Part shown: positions 55,312 to 64,000 of the stretch, piece after piece
How the letters are laid out: each line of letters begins with the position of its first letter
How positions within the stretch are numbered: the first letter of the stretch is position 1
Assembly (NCBI GenBank): GCA_964452045.1
Contig: CAYVKM010000006.1
Coordinates: forward strand, 23,270-87,269
Direction of reading: 5' to 3'
DNA length: 64,000 nucleotides
DNA from: CAYVKM01 sp964452045
GTDB taxonomy: Bacteria; Calditrichota; Calditrichia; RBG-13-44-9
Program-made: the position numbers and the translations under genes
The notes under the pieces: generated by a model
The model's database searches: none
The model's input: the letters and a program-made list of their open reading frames with translations, nothing else
What the model was told of the DNA's origin: nothing

Positions 55312-55454
55312 ATAATATTGCTGCTTACTTTCACACAAATATTCAACATCATGGATATGATTACATAATTCTAAATTTTTCTGTCATTGATAATTTTATC
55401 ACCAATTTATATATTTAAGAGGGTTCTGCTGCGACATTCTTTTAGGGTAAAAAT

Positions 55455-56354
55455 ATGATTACCAGTTTCCAACAATTAGTAGAGGAAGTAAAATCGGCAA
55501 AGAATCAAACCATTGCTGTGGCAGTAGCACAGGATTTGGATGTCCTGGAAGCGCTCTGTAAAGCACGCCAGGCCAATTTGGCTGATGCCATCCTGATTGG
55601 TGATGAGTCGAAGATCGAGGCAATTGCCAAAAAAAACAAACTCAATCTGGGTGGTTTCGAAATTGTTCATGAGGAATCGGAGATTGATGCGGTGCAACAG
55701 TCTATACAACTGGTCGCCCGGGGAAAAGCCGATTTGCTCATGAAAGGATTATGTTCAACGGCCACTCTGATGAAAGCAGTACTGAGTAAAGAAAGTGGTT
55801 TACGAGAGAGCAACTTATTATCTCATCTCGGTATTTTTGAAATATCCAGTTACCCCAAACTTATATTCATGTCCGATGCGGCGATGAATATTGCCCCGAC
55901 CTTGGCAGAAAAAATCGAAATCACCAAAAATGCCATATCAATTGCCCGCCGATTTGGCATCAACAAGCCGAAAGTTTCAATCCTGGCAGCGGTAGAAAAG
56001 GTGAATCCGGATAAAATGCCGGCAACGGTAGATGCGGCGGTTATCGCGAAAATGGCCGAACGAGGACAGATTAAAAATGCCATTATTGACGGACCGCTGG
56101 CAGTGGACAATGCCTTCTCCAAAAAATCCTGCGAAATAAAAGGGATCGTGAGTAAAGTCGGCGGGGACGCAGATATTGCCATTGTTCCCGAAATTGAAAC
56201 GGGGAATGTCTTTTATAAAATTATGAGTTATCTGGCCGGGGCAAAAACGGCCGGGATCATCATCGGTGCCAAGGTGCCCATTATATTAACCTCCCGGGCC
56301 GATTCCGATGAAACAAAATTTCTATCGATCGCTGCTGCAGCAAGAGTATCCTGA
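55455..56354 (+). CDS. ptb: Phosphate butyryltransferase (phosphate acetyl/butaryl transferase)
   Basis: A 299-residue acyltransferase exchanging CoA for phosphate on butyryl- or branched-chain acyl-CoA. It has the PTA_PTB fold, with ARQANLADAILIGDE, GKADLLMKGLCSTATLMKAVL (core LMKGLCST), FMSDAAMNIAPTLAEKIEI and the C-terminal ETGNVFYKIMSYLAGAKTAGIIIGAKVPIILTSRADS (core GNVFYKIMSYLAGA). It lies 15 bases before the kinase that uses its product. Together they yield ATP from acyl-CoA. Branched-chain acids are equally possible substrates. Confidence 0.92.
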   Translation: MITSFQQLVEEVKSAKNQTIAVAVAQDLDVLEALCKARQANLADAILIGDESKIEAIAKKNKLNLGGFEIVHEESEIDAVQQSIQLVARGKADLLMKGLCSTATLMKAVLSKESGLRESNLLSHLGIFEISSYPKLIFMSDAAMNIAPTLAEKIEITKNAISIARRFGINKPKVSILAAVEKVNPDKMPATVDAAVIAKMAERGQIKNAIIDGPLAVDNAFSKKSCEIKGIVSKVGGDADIAIVPEIETGNVFYKIMSYLAGAKTAGIIIGAKVPIILTSRADSDETKFLSIAAAARVS

Positions 56355-56369
56355 TAAAAAGGAAAGAAA

Positions 56370-57446
56370 ATGATGAATCCACGAATACTGGTAATCAATC
56401 CGGGTTCGACCTCTACAAAAGTATCCCTGTTTGAAGGTGATCAGGAAATCTTTTCAGAAATAATCCAGCACAAGATAGAAGAGCTTTCCAGATTTAATAA
56501 AGCCTCCGATCAGGATCTCTATCGGATGGAATTGATTCTACGCAGTCTGCAAAAGAATAAAGTGGAGATTGGAGAAATTGAGGCAATTGTTGGTCGGGGA
56601 GGGTTACTCAAACCCATTGAAGGTGGGACATATCGGGTCAATCAATCCATGGTGGCAGATCTGAGGCGTGGTGTGCAGGGAGATCATCCCAGTAATTGCG
56701 GTGGCCTGATCGCTTATTCCATGGCAAAAAATATTGGAGGATGTGAGGCCTATATTGTCGATCCGGTTGTAGTAGACGAACTGCAGGATCTGGCCCGGCT
56801 TTCCGGAATGCCACTTATTCAGCGCCGGAGTATTTTTCATGCGCTCAACCAAAAAGCTGTGGCACGACAGGCAGCAAATGATATGGGAAAGAGTTATTGG
56901 GATTCCAATATCATTGTTGCCCATTTAGGAGGAGGAATTACCGTAGGGGCTCATCAAAAGGGACGGGTGATTGATGTCAACAATGGTCTCGATGGCGACG
57001 GCCCGTATTCTCCGGAACGGTCCGGGGGAGTACCGGTAGGTGATTTGGTTAAGGCATGCTTCTCCAGTGAATATACCTATTCGGAAATGAAAAAATTGAT
57101 CACCGGCCATGGGGGTGTGGTTGCCTATCTGGGTGATCATGACATGAAGCATGTGGAAAAGGAAGTCCGGACTGGCAACACAGAATATCGGTTAATCTTT
57201 GAGGGAATTGCCTATCAGGTGGCCAAGGAAATTGGTGCTGTTGCCACCGTTTTAAAGGGCAAAATTGATCTGATCTGTCTCACCGGTGGTCTGGCTAATT
57301 CCTCGATGCTGGTAAAATGGATTGAGGAGCGGGTAAAATGGATTGCCAAGGTAAAAATTTATCCGGGAGAGGAAGAAATGAAAGCGCTGGCACTGGGCGC
57401 TTTACGGGTAATGCGGGGCGAGGAGGAAGCCAAGGAATATATTTAG
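56370..57446 (+). CDS. buk: Butyrate kinase
   Basis: A 358-residue ASKHA-fold acyl-phosphate kinase. It has the phosphate-1 loop ILVINPGSTSTKVSLFE, GRGGLLKPIEGGTY, HLGGGITVGAHQKGRVIDVNNG (core AHLGGGITVGAH) and DLICLTGGLANS. Starts at 56370 and 56373 are both ATG, with AAAGGAAAG just before. It makes ATP and butyrate or branched acids from the acyl phosphate made by Ptb. The two genes form a tight pair. Confidence 0.95.
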   Translation: MMNPRILVINPGSTSTKVSLFEGDQEIFSEIIQHKIEELSRFNKASDQDLYRMELILRSLQKNKVEIGEIEAIVGRGGLLKPIEGGTYRVNQSMVADLRRGVQGDHPSNCGGLIAYSMAKNIGGCEAYIVDPVVVDELQDLARLSGMPLIQRRSIFHALNQKAVARQAANDMGKSYWDSNIIVAHLGGGITVGAHQKGRVIDVNNGLDGDGPYSPERSGGVPVGDLVKACFSSEYTYSEMKKLITGHGGVVAYLGDHDMKHVEKEVRTGNTEYRLIFEGIAYQVAKEIGAVATVLKGKIDLICLTGGLANSSMLVKWIEERVKWIAKVKIYPGEEEMKALALGALRVMRGEEEAKEYI

Positions 57447-57553
57447 GATAATTCTGCAAAGCTGCTAGTCGTCCTGAGTATACATATCGAAGCCTCAGGC
57501 AATTCATGAATTAGCAGTTGTTTTCATAAATTAGAAAAACCTTGGAGATGTAT

Positions 57554-58747
57554 ATGGCAGTTCAAAAAATAAAAGAGAATATCTTTTCTGTAGGGGCGCA
57601 GGATTGGGATCGAACCCTGTTTGATGCGCTTATTCCCCTCCCGAATGGGACAAGTTATAATGCCTACCTGGTAAAAGGGAATCAAAAAACCGTCCTCATT
57701 GATACGGTTGATCCTACCAAAATAGAGACACTTTTTAATAACCTGGAATCAATTGGCATTCAAAATATCGATTATATCATTTCCAATCATGCCGAACAGG
57801 ATCACTCCGGATCTATTCCTGAGATTCTTGAAAAATATCCCACGGCTCAACTGGTTACCAGTAAGAAGGGACAGGATATGCTCCTGCCGTTGTTGGATAT
57901 TCCGGAAGAGAGAATCCGGATCGTAGAAGACCGGGAAGTAATTTCTCTGGGTGACAAAACGCTGGAATTTATTTTTGCTCCCTGGGTTCACTGGCCGGAA
58001 ACCATGTTTACCTATCTCAAAGAAGACAAAATATTATTCAGCTGCGATTTGTTCGGTTCCCATCTGGCAACCAGTCAGTTATATGCCACTCAGAATCCCC
58101 AGGCATTCCAGGAGGCAAAACGGTACTATGCCCAGATTATGATGCCGTATGGTTCCCGTATTCCCAAACATTTGGAAACCCTACAAGCTTATCAGATATC
58201 ATTAATCGCCCCCAGCCATGGGCCCATATATGACGAACCGGAAAAAATTTTAGATGCCTACCGGGACTGGACTTCGGAAAAAGTAAAGAGCGAGGTTATC
58301 TTGCTGCATATTTCCATGCATGGAAGCACCCGGATCATGGTTTCCCATTTTATCGACAAACTGGTTACACAAGGTTTAACTGTTAAACCTTACAATATGG
58401 TTTCTGCGAATTTAGGGGAAATTACCCTTTCTCTGGTCGATGCCGCAACCATTGTTCTGGCCTCCCCGGCTGTGCTGATGGGCGCGCATCCAAATATCGT
58501 CTATGCTGTTTATCTAATCAATGCCCTGAAACCAAAAACCAGATTTGTTGGTATTCTGGGTTCTTTTGGCTGGGGAAATAAAATGGTAAACCAGCTTACC
58601 GAAATGTTGAAAGATTTGAAAGCAGAATTTTTACCAGCGGTAATGGCAAAAGGTCATCCCCGTAGTGAAGATTTTGCTGCCCTGGATAAGCTGGCTGAAA
58701 CTATTGCCCAAAAGCACCAGCAATTAGAGGATAATATTTCTATTTAA
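57554..58747 (+). CDS. Flavodiiron protein (A-type)
   Basis: A 397-residue oxygen- or nitric-oxide-reducing protein. The N-terminal beta-lactamase-like domain carries the diiron ligands His79, Glu81, Asp83 and His84 in SNHAEQDHSG, then VHWPETMF, SCDLFGSH and PSHGPIY. The C-terminal flavodoxin domain starts near residue 250 (LLHISMHGSTRIMV, a slightly altered FMN loop with MHGST) and ends without a rubredoxin. GGAG lies six bases before the ATG at 57554. It is in line with an anaerobe protecting itself from oxygen. The cytochrome gene follows. Confidence 0.93.
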   Translation: MAVQKIKENIFSVGAQDWDRTLFDALIPLPNGTSYNAYLVKGNQKTVLIDTVDPTKIETLFNNLESIGIQNIDYIISNHAEQDHSGSIPEILEKYPTAQLVTSKKGQDMLLPLLDIPEERIRIVEDREVISLGDKTLEFIFAPWVHWPETMFTYLKEDKILFSCDLFGSHLATSQLYATQNPQAFQEAKRYYAQIMMPYGSRIPKHLETLQAYQISLIAPSHGPIYDEPEKILDAYRDWTSEKVKSEVILLHISMHGSTRIMVSHFIDKLVTQGLTVKPYNMVSANLGEITLSLVDAATIVLASPAVLMGAHPNIVYAVYLINALKPKTRFVGILGSFGWGNKMVNQLTEMLKDLKAEFLPAVMAKGHPRSEDFAALDKLAETIAQKHQQLEDNISI

Positions 58748-58813
58748 ATACAAATGATTTTTTATAATCCATTATGTGATACAATGTACATGAAAATTGA
58801 AGGAGAAAGTGGT

Positions 58814-60160
58814 ATGCAGAAGATTTTCTTATTAATTCTGATTTTGCTGATAAGCTGTTCTATCCTGTACTCGCAGACTCTTCCCTCCGGTGGTGCTGCC
58901 CTGGGTACAAAACAGTACGACCAATACGAAAAACCCGAAGCTTGCAAAAGCTGTCATACGGATTTTTATCAGCAGTGGACCCAGGCAATGATGTCCCAGG
59001 CTTATACTCATCACTGGGATGAAATTGAATATTTTAAGCTGGCAGTTCCGCATGCCGAAAAGGATGAAAAAGTGGCTGAGGTAAAGGCCGGTTGCAACGG
59101 GTGCCATGCGCCTTTGGCATTCTGGGCGGGTGATGTGCCGCCTCCGCCACCTGCAGAAAATTCACGAGCCAATGAATCGGTTTCATGCGAAGTTTGCCAT
59201 ACCATTATCGGATTTTCAGGAGATGTGCCACATAATTTTAACCATATTTCCAAGCCTGGCCGCACCAAATATGGCCCGAAACCGGGACTGTCTTCGCCGC
59301 ATCATGACACCGAGTACAGCGAATTTATTACCCAGGCGGAATTTTGTGGAACCTGTCATAATGAAATGAGTCCCTATGGTGTTTGGGTAAAATCCACCCA
59401 TCTTGAATGGAAAGAAGGTCCCTATTCCAAACAGGGGGTTCCATGCCAGCAATGCCACATGCCCAAAGCCATTGGTAAAAATGCCAAGATGTCCAAAGAG
59501 GATATCGTAGCCCAGCATCTGTTCCATGGTGCGCATGATCCGGGAAAATTGGCCGGCACCGTTGAAATTCGAATGCATCCGGAGGAGCGGGAAATTTTGT
59601 ACGATGGGGTAGCTCTGATAAAAGTACAGCTATTTAACGGGAAGACTGGACATAAATTCCCAACCGGTTCGGTGGAGGACCGTATCCTCTGGCTCCATGT
59701 TACTGCCACTGATGCCGATGGAAAGACATATCATCTGCGGGTTGACAAGAAGGGTTTTGAAGGCGAAGAATATACCATTGCCTCGGACGTTTTAGCCTAT
59801 CAGGATATGGGTATTGCCCTGAATAATCCCGATTTTGAGGGCGTTCAGCGGGATGGCGTACCCGTAGGCGACCGCATTTTCCGGATGCCTTATTTTGATC
59901 CGCAGGGCCGGATGACCATTCAGCAGTGGAATACCAAAACACTGGGAGTTGATTATCGGATTGGTCCTCGGGAGACCAAAATAGAAACCTTTACCTGGCA
60001 ATTACCCGATGATATTGCTCTGGGTAAAGTAACATTTTCGGCAGTACTTAATTATCAGAAATTGGTGAAGCCAGTGGCAGATTTTCTGGAAGTTCCGGCA
60101 GAAGAGAGTGAAATAATTCCAATTAACCATGCATCAACCTGGATTGAAGTTTACGACTGA
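58814..60160 (+). CDS. Pentahaem c-type cytochrome, exported
   Basis: A 448-residue multihaem cytochrome. The ATG at 58814 follows AAGGAG by nine bases and begins a signal peptide (MQKIFLLILILLISC...). Five CxxCH haem sites are present: CKSCH, CNGCH, CEVCH, CGTCH and CQQCH, all in the first half (about nucleotides 58942-59460). The second half, about 220 residues, is beta-rich with no haem motif (NGKTGHKFPTGSVEDR core, typical of cytochrome c554-like partners). LISC could serve as a lipobox or be cut further on. It ends 14 bases before the haem-bearing barrel gene, which suggests a shared electron-transfer role. Confidence 0.88.
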   Translation: MQKIFLLILILLISCSILYSQTLPSGGAALGTKQYDQYEKPEACKSCHTDFYQQWTQAMMSQAYTHHWDEIEYFKLAVPHAEKDEKVAEVKAGCNGCHAPLAFWAGDVPPPPPAENSRANESVSCEVCHTIIGFSGDVPHNFNHISKPGRTKYGPKPGLSSPHHDTEYSEFITQAEFCGTCHNEMSPYGVWVKSTHLEWKEGPYSKQGVPCQQCHMPKAIGKNAKMSKEDIVAQHLFHGAHDPGKLAGTVEIRMHPEEREILYDGVALIKVQLFNGKTGHKFPTGSVEDRILWLHVTATDADGKTYHLRVDKKGFEGEEYTIASDVLAYQDMGIALNNPDFEGVQRDGVPVGDRIFRMPYFDPQGRMTIQQWNTKTLGVDYRIGPRETKIETFTWQLPDDIALGKVTFSAVLNYQKLVKPVADFLEVPAEESEIIPINHASTWIEVYD

Positions 60161-60174
60161 AAGGAGTGAGTTTT

Positions 60175-61347
60175 ATGAAAATCAGAGAGGTGATCTTCGT
60201 ATTTTTATCATTAGCCTTTTTTGCTTCGTTGCTTATACCAGAGGATGGTAAAGCCATCCCGGCTTTTGCCCGGCGGTACAAAATTTCCTGCACAACCTGC
60301 CATGCACCCATTCCAAAACTAAAGCCGTATGGGGATGAATTTGCCGGGAACGGATTCGTTATTCCCGAGGAAGAAAAAGAAAGAGATTATATTTCTGCCG
60401 GGGATAATCTACTCTGGCTGAACCGGACCTTCCCGATTGCGGTAAGATTTGATGCGTATGGTGTATATGAACAGGATCGGGAGGTGGACAAAGATATCCA
60501 GACGCCCTGGGGAGTAAAGTTGCTTTCGGGTGGACAGTTGTATCACAACATTGGATATTATTTTTATTTTTATCTCTCGGAAAGAGGCGAAGTCGCCGGG
60601 ATCGAAGATGCCTATGTCCAGTTCAGTAAAGTGTTTGGCTCGAATCTGGCGATCATGGTCGGACAGTTTCAAACTTCTGATCCGCTCATGAAAAGGGAAT
60701 TGCGACTCACTTTTGAGGACTATCAGATTTATAAAACCAAGATTGGCAGATCCGGCATTGACCTTACCTACGATCGGGGACTGATGTTCGTATACGGTGT
60801 TGAACAGACCGGCACTGATCTAGTAGCCATGGTGGTGAATGGCAATGGAAAAGGAGAAGCAGATTCTCTGGGCAAATTTGACAACGACAATTTCAAGAAT
60901 TTTGGATTCCGGATAAAACAGGGGATTGGCGGGATCGCCAGCCTGGGTGGTTTTGTTTATTATGGGCAGGAGAAGTATATTGGTGAGACTGAAAAGAACA
61001 AAGTCACTTATTTTGGACCGGATGTAAACTTTACTTTGGGTAAGCTGGAATTTACCGGCCAGTATCTGCATAGAAAAGATACCAATCCCCTTGCCGGTGT
61101 ACACGATGTTGAAACTAATGGAATTGTGGCGGAAGCGATTCTGGCTCCACAAAAGGATAAGTCCCGTTTCTATCTTACCGGCTTATATAATTATGTCGAT
61201 TCAGATCTGGATGAATTTGATTTCGAAACAGCGACCTTAAGCGGTACCTATCTGGTAGCCAGGAACCTACGATTAACCGGAGAATTTACCCGGGATTTTA
61301 AAAGAGAAAAAAACCAGATTGTTATCGGGTTTGTGAGCGCTTTTTAA
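60175..61347 (+). CDS. Outer-membrane barrel with N-terminal c-type haem motif
   Basis: A 390-residue porin-like protein. AAGGAG stands before the ATG at 60175. A signal peptide (cleaved near GKA) is followed by PAFARRYKISCTTCHAPIP, with Cys39-x2-Cys42-His43 binding one haem, and by PKLKPYGDEFAGNGF. The rest has regular amphipathic strands to VIGFVSAF, a 16- to 18-strand-type barrel. A haem at the barrel entrance is a known arrangement in related outer-membrane proteins. Next to a pentahaem cytochrome, it is a candidate conduit carrying electrons across the outer membrane; this is inference. A terminator follows. Confidence 0.85.
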   Translation: MKIREVIFVFLSLAFFASLLIPEDGKAIPAFARRYKISCTTCHAPIPKLKPYGDEFAGNGFVIPEEEKERDYISAGDNLLWLNRTFPIAVRFDAYGVYEQDREVDKDIQTPWGVKLLSGGQLYHNIGYYFYFYLSERGEVAGIEDAYVQFSKVFGSNLAIMVGQFQTSDPLMKRELRLTFEDYQIYKTKIGRSGIDLTYDRGLMFVYGVEQTGTDLVAMVVNGNGKGEADSLGKFDNDNFKNFGFRIKQGIGGIASLGGFVYYGQEKYIGETEKNKVTYFGPDVNFTLGKLEFTGQYLHRKDTNPLAGVHDVETNGIVAEAILAPQKDKSRFYLTGLYNYVDSDLDEFDFETATLSGTYLVARNLRLTGEFTRDFKREKNQIVIGFVSAF

Positions 61348-61375
61348 AATCTATCCTCAAAAAAATTGGATCATC

Positions 61376-61410
61376 GGTGCCCATGGTATTGTCATGGGCA
61401 TTTTTTTATA
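61376..61410 (+). terminator. Terminator after the haem-barrel gene
   Basis: A perfect 8-bp stem (TGCCCATG at 61378-61385 with CATGGGCA at 61393-61400), a 7-base loop and TTTTTTT. Confidence 0.9.
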
Positions 61411-61507
61411 CTAATTTTAGGGAACTTCCGGCATAGATTTTTCATTTATTTAACATTTATGTCAATTCAATGATGTCCTGAAAGTTTTACTGATAGGAGG
61501 CTGTTCA

Positions 61508-62233
61508 ATGAATAAACCTGTTGCGATTGTTACTGGAGCAAACAGAGGTATAGGTCAAGCAATTGCGCTGCGGTTCGCCAGCGAAGGATTTGCCCTGGCC
61601 CTGGTTGCCCGGGATAGACAAAAATTAAATGAAACAAGTAATATCTTTACCTCTGCCGGTTTTGAAAAGCCTCTTGTTATTCAGGCCGATCTGCGAGATA
61701 TAAAGCAGGTAAAAGAAATCGTGCCCCGGGTCGTGAAAACGTGGGGGAAAATTGATGTTCTGGTAAATAACGCTGGTTTAGGGTATCTGAAGCCCTTTCT
61801 GGAAATCTCACCTGAAGAATACGATGAAATGATGGATGTTAATACCCGGGCTGTTTTTTTCCTGACCCAATATACTGTGCCTCAAATGATGAAACAGACA
61901 TCCGGTCTTATCTTGAATATTGCCTCACTGGCCGGTAAAAACGGATTTAAATCGGGCACCGGCTATGCAGCTTCAAAATGGGCATTGCGGGGTTTTGCCC
62001 AATGCCTTCTGCACGAAGTCCGGGAACATGATATCCGGTTGGTGACTATTTTTCCGGGATCGGTGGAAACATATTTTGGACAGGGAGGGCTATCGCCCAC
62101 CGGAACGCCCAGTCAAAATAAAATACAGCCGGAAGATATTGCCGACGTAGCATATATGGCTTATCAAATGCCCCAACGTACCATGGTGAGCGAAATTGAT
62201 ATGCGGCCAAGTAATCCTAAAAAAGGCAGCTAG
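61508..62233 (+). CDS. Short-chain dehydrogenase/reductase
   Basis: A 241-residue classical SDR with an NAD(P)-binding TGANRGIG (residues 9-16), NNAG (87-90) and a catalytic set of Ser140 with Tyr153 and Lys157 in YAASKWA. The motif ARDRQKL near the first acidic or basic loop suggests NADP(H) preference. The substrate is not shown; fatty-acid or sugar-type ketoreduction are the usual options. AGGAGG precedes the ATG. The 3-prime end is close to the peroxiredoxin gene (57 bases), so co-transcription is possible. Confidence 0.9.
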   Translation: MNKPVAIVTGANRGIGQAIALRFASEGFALALVARDRQKLNETSNIFTSAGFEKPLVIQADLRDIKQVKEIVPRVVKTWGKIDVLVNNAGLGYLKPFLEISPEEYDEMMDVNTRAVFFLTQYTVPQMMKQTSGLILNIASLAGKNGFKSGTGYAASKWALRGFAQCLLHEVREHDIRLVTIFPGSVETYFGQGGLSPTGTPSQNKIQPEDIADVAYMAYQMPQRTMVSEIDMRPSNPKKGS

Positions 62234-62290
62234 AAAATTAAGATTTCTTGAGATTAAAATTAACAATAAAAACAGTTGAGGAGTTCTAAT

Positions 62291-62746
62291 ATGTTAAAAG
62301 CTGGTGATAAAGCCCCTGATTTTACCTTGCAGTCCGATGCCGGGAAAGATGTGTCCCTCAGTCAATTTATCGGAAAAAAAGAGGTGATTCTCTATTTTTA
62401 CCCAAAGGACAATACAACTGGTTGTACCAAAGAAGCATGTTCATTTCGGGATAGCATAAGTGCATTTGGTAACAAAAATGCCGAAGTGCTTGGTGTGAGT
62501 CCGGATAGTGTAAAATCCCACCAAAATTTTATTCAGAAGCAAAATCTTAATTTTACTCTGCTGAGCGACCCGGATCATCAAGTAGCAGAGGCCTACGGTG
62601 CCTGGGGTGAAAAAAGTATGTATGGTAAAAAATATATGGGAATTCTCCGGACAACCTTTGTTATTGGCAAGGATGGAAAAATAAAAAATATTTTTGAAAG
62701 AGTAAAACCGGAAGGACATGCCGAAGAAATTTTGAATACGCTTTAA
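62291..62746 (+). CDS. bcp: Peroxiredoxin of the Bcp/PrxQ type
   Basis: A 151-residue thiol peroxidase. The peroxidatic Cys45 and resolving Cys50 are in YPKDNTTGCTKEACSF, spaced as in Bcp, preceded by PDFTLQSDAGKDVSLSQF. It reduces hydroperoxides using thioredoxin. The start at 62291 follows GAGGAG by seven bases; the TTG upstream overlaps this ribosome site. It fits with the flavodiiron and ferritin-like proteins as oxidative protection. Confidence 0.95.
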   Translation: MLKAGDKAPDFTLQSDAGKDVSLSQFIGKKEVILYFYPKDNTTGCTKEACSFRDSISAFGNKNAEVLGVSPDSVKSHQNFIQKQNLNFTLLSDPDHQVAEAYGAWGEKSMYGKKYMGILRTTFVIGKDGKIKNIFERVKPEGHAEEILNTL

Positions 62747-62995
62747 TTTGTACTCAAAATTTTAATTTCTCTGTGTCAATTTTGTATCGCGTTCTTTGAA
62801 GTGTCGGATTGAAAAGATTCCACACTTCTTTATAATTTTTATTGTATTTTGTAACCAATCAAGAATTTGCTCTTCCAATACTTAAGAGCACTAGATTTTT
62901 CATGCCAGAAAAAGGTATTTATAAATACCAATAAGCATTATTTATGAATCATTATTTTGGATCTCATTCATCAGCAGACCCGGGACTTTTGTTTT

Positions 62996-63730
62996 ATGAA
63001 AAGCAACGGACAAAACACAAAAATATTTAGTGATGTTGTTCATCGGATAAATAATCCGGGGAGTCGAAATTCTAAACGCCCGTTTGTGACCCTATCCTAT
63101 GCCCAGAGTCTTGATGGCAGTATATCAATTCGGCCAACAGCACCAGTCCGGTTAAGCAATTCTGAAACGCAAATATTTACTCATCGGTTGCGGGCAAATC
63201 ACCAGGCCATTCTCATCGGCATCGGGACTTTACTTGCCGATGACCCTTTATTGAATGTCCGATTTACTTCTGGTGCTAATCCCCAGCCCATTGTGGTGGA
63301 TAGTCATTTGCGATTTCCATTAGCCTCCCGATTAATGCGGATAAATGACAAAAAGCCCTGGATTGCCAGTACCAATTTTTATGATAGACTAAAGGCAAAT
63401 TTAATTGAACAAAAAGGTGGTAAAGTATTCCATTTTCCAGAAAGGAAAAATGGCTGGGTAAATTTAACTGCCCTGCTAGAGCTGCTTTATGAAAATGGAA
63501 TTAGAAGTGTGATGGTCGAAGGCGGTTCGAGAATCATCACCAGTTTTTTAAATGAGCATCTGGCCGATCAGATTATCCTGACTGTTTCTCCGGTTATGTT
63601 GGGAGGTCTTCGTGGATTTCATAACGATCGGTCTCTGGGAGTTGAATCTTTTCCTGAAATACTTAATGTTCAGTACGAGATTTTAGAAAACAATTTGATT
63701 ATCCGGGGGGATATTACCCAAGAGAGATGA
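62996..63730 (+). CDS. RibD C-terminal-domain reductase (dihydrofolate-reductase fold)
   Basis: A 244-residue protein matching the RibD_C reductase domain used in riboflavin synthesis: PFVTLSYAQSLDGSI, RLSNSETQIFTHRLRA, AILIGIGTLLADDPLLNVR (core GIGTLLADDPLLNVR), and SVMVEGGSRIITSFL. It has no deaminase domain, so it is a stand-alone reductase, either of a riboflavin precursor or of another pteridine-like substrate. The ATG at 62996 is preferred to an upstream TTG; both have weak ribosome sites. Its stop overlaps the start of the next gene. Confidence 0.85.
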   Translation: MKSNGQNTKIFSDVVHRINNPGSRNSKRPFVTLSYAQSLDGSISIRPTAPVRLSNSETQIFTHRLRANHQAILIGIGTLLADDPLLNVRFTSGANPQPIVVDSHLRFPLASRLMRINDKKPWIASTNFYDRLKANLIEQKGGKVFHFPERKNGWVNLTALLELLYENGIRSVMVEGGSRIITSFLNEHLADQIILTVSPVMLGGLRGFHNDRSLGVESFPEILNVQYEILENNLIIRGDITQER

Positions 63731-64000
63731 TGAAAGCACATACCCTTTTTTTTGATGGAAATTCCGGTGTCCGGATTATAGGTGAAAAATTACCGAAGCC
63801 AAAGACAAATCAATTGTTAATAAAAACATTATGCTCTGCCATAAGTACCGGCACAGAAATGCTGGTCTATCGTGGACAAATACCACAGAATCTTTCTCTG
63901 GATGCCGAGATATCCGTTCTAAAGCATCAAACCGGATACCCCATAAAATACGGATATAGTCTGGTTGGGGAGGTGGTGGAGGCTGGGAATCAAACTGATC
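63727..64000 (+). CDS. Medium-chain (zinc-type) dehydrogenase, N-terminal part, cut by window end
   Basis: The first 91 codons of a protein overlapping the stop of the RibD_C gene (ATGATGA), so translation is probably coupled. Conceptual translation contains LLIKTLCSAISTGTEMLVYRG and YGYSLVGEVVEAGNQ, as in GroES-like domains of medium-chain dehydrogenases. The AISTGTEM block resembles the branch containing chlorophyllide-type and sugar dehydrogenases rather than classical alcohol dehydrogenase. The cofactor-binding half lies beyond the window. The pairing with a RibD_C protein may indicate a shared pathway. Confidence 0.75.
   Translation, partial: MMKAHTLFFDGNSGVRIIGEKLPKPKTNQLLIKTLCSAISTGTEMLVYRGQIPQNLSLDAEISVLKHQTGYPIKYGYSLVGEVVEAGNQTD

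Overview
This window is chromosomal DNA from a Gram-negative bacterium of the FCB (Bacteroidota/Calditrichota-like) group. The lineage is inferred from gene content only: there is no rRNA or other formal marker here. Supporting signs are three secreted proteins ending in FlgD/type-IX-like sorting domains (one with the canonical NYPNPFNP motif), two PorV/PorQ-type outer-membrane proteins, a carboxypeptidase-like TonB-dependent receptor, many lipoproteins with LxxC boxes, and a peptidase-propeller-barrel fusion. No tRNA, rRNA or CRISPR array was recognised.

Layout. 1-15.7 kb is mainly cell-envelope genes: a four-gene lipoprotein/propeller/PorV operon, a TolB-like/barrel fusion, an ankyrin-repeat protein, two tandem paralogous propeller lipoproteins, a lipoprotein/TonB-receptor pair and a GH27 alpha-galactosidase. 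15.8-28.8 kb mixes housekeeping and envelope genes: class I fumarase, a 1036-residue peptidase/propeller/barrel protein, RadA, an NHL protein, RNase Y, a ferritin-like protein, the MEMO and AMMECR1 homologues and LemA. 28.8-33.9 kb is a minus-strand block: a GCS2-type ligase, adenosine deaminase, a TPR lipoprotein, an MtaD-like amidohydrolase and a flavin reductase. 34-37.3 kb is the lower-glycolysis cluster gap-pgk-tpiA. 37.6-49.7 kb holds a secreted propeller, a PDZ/radical-SAM DUF512 protein next to Der, a secreted metalloprotease, mannose-type PTS IIC and IID with HPr but no IIA, IIB or enzyme I, a REC-histidine kinase hybrid with a small partner, and an NfeD-slipin pair.

49.7-55.3 kb is a zone of gene decay. 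A dead IS630-family element lies in the first codons of a TauE/SafE permease gene that itself carries stops. An intact MaeA malic enzyme follows. Beyond it, two truncated genes meet head to head: a membrane ferredoxin with a TGA at a cluster-cysteine position, and the C-terminal piece of a second malic enzyme.

55.4-64 kb is energy metabolism and redox: phosphate butyryltransferase and butyrate kinase (acyl-phosphate ATP formation), a flavodiiron protein, a pentahaem cytochrome next to an outer-membrane barrel with its own haem motif (a candidate electron conduit), an SDR reductase, a Bcp peroxiredoxin, a RibD-C reductase, and the start of a medium-chain dehydrogenase cut by the window edge.

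The strongest items for follow-up are the porin-cytochrome pair, the TGA in the ferredoxin motif and the rearrangement junction beside it, the IS630 insertion whose removal restores the start of a permease, the incomplete PTS, and the small kinase-like protein beside the REC-kinase hybrid.
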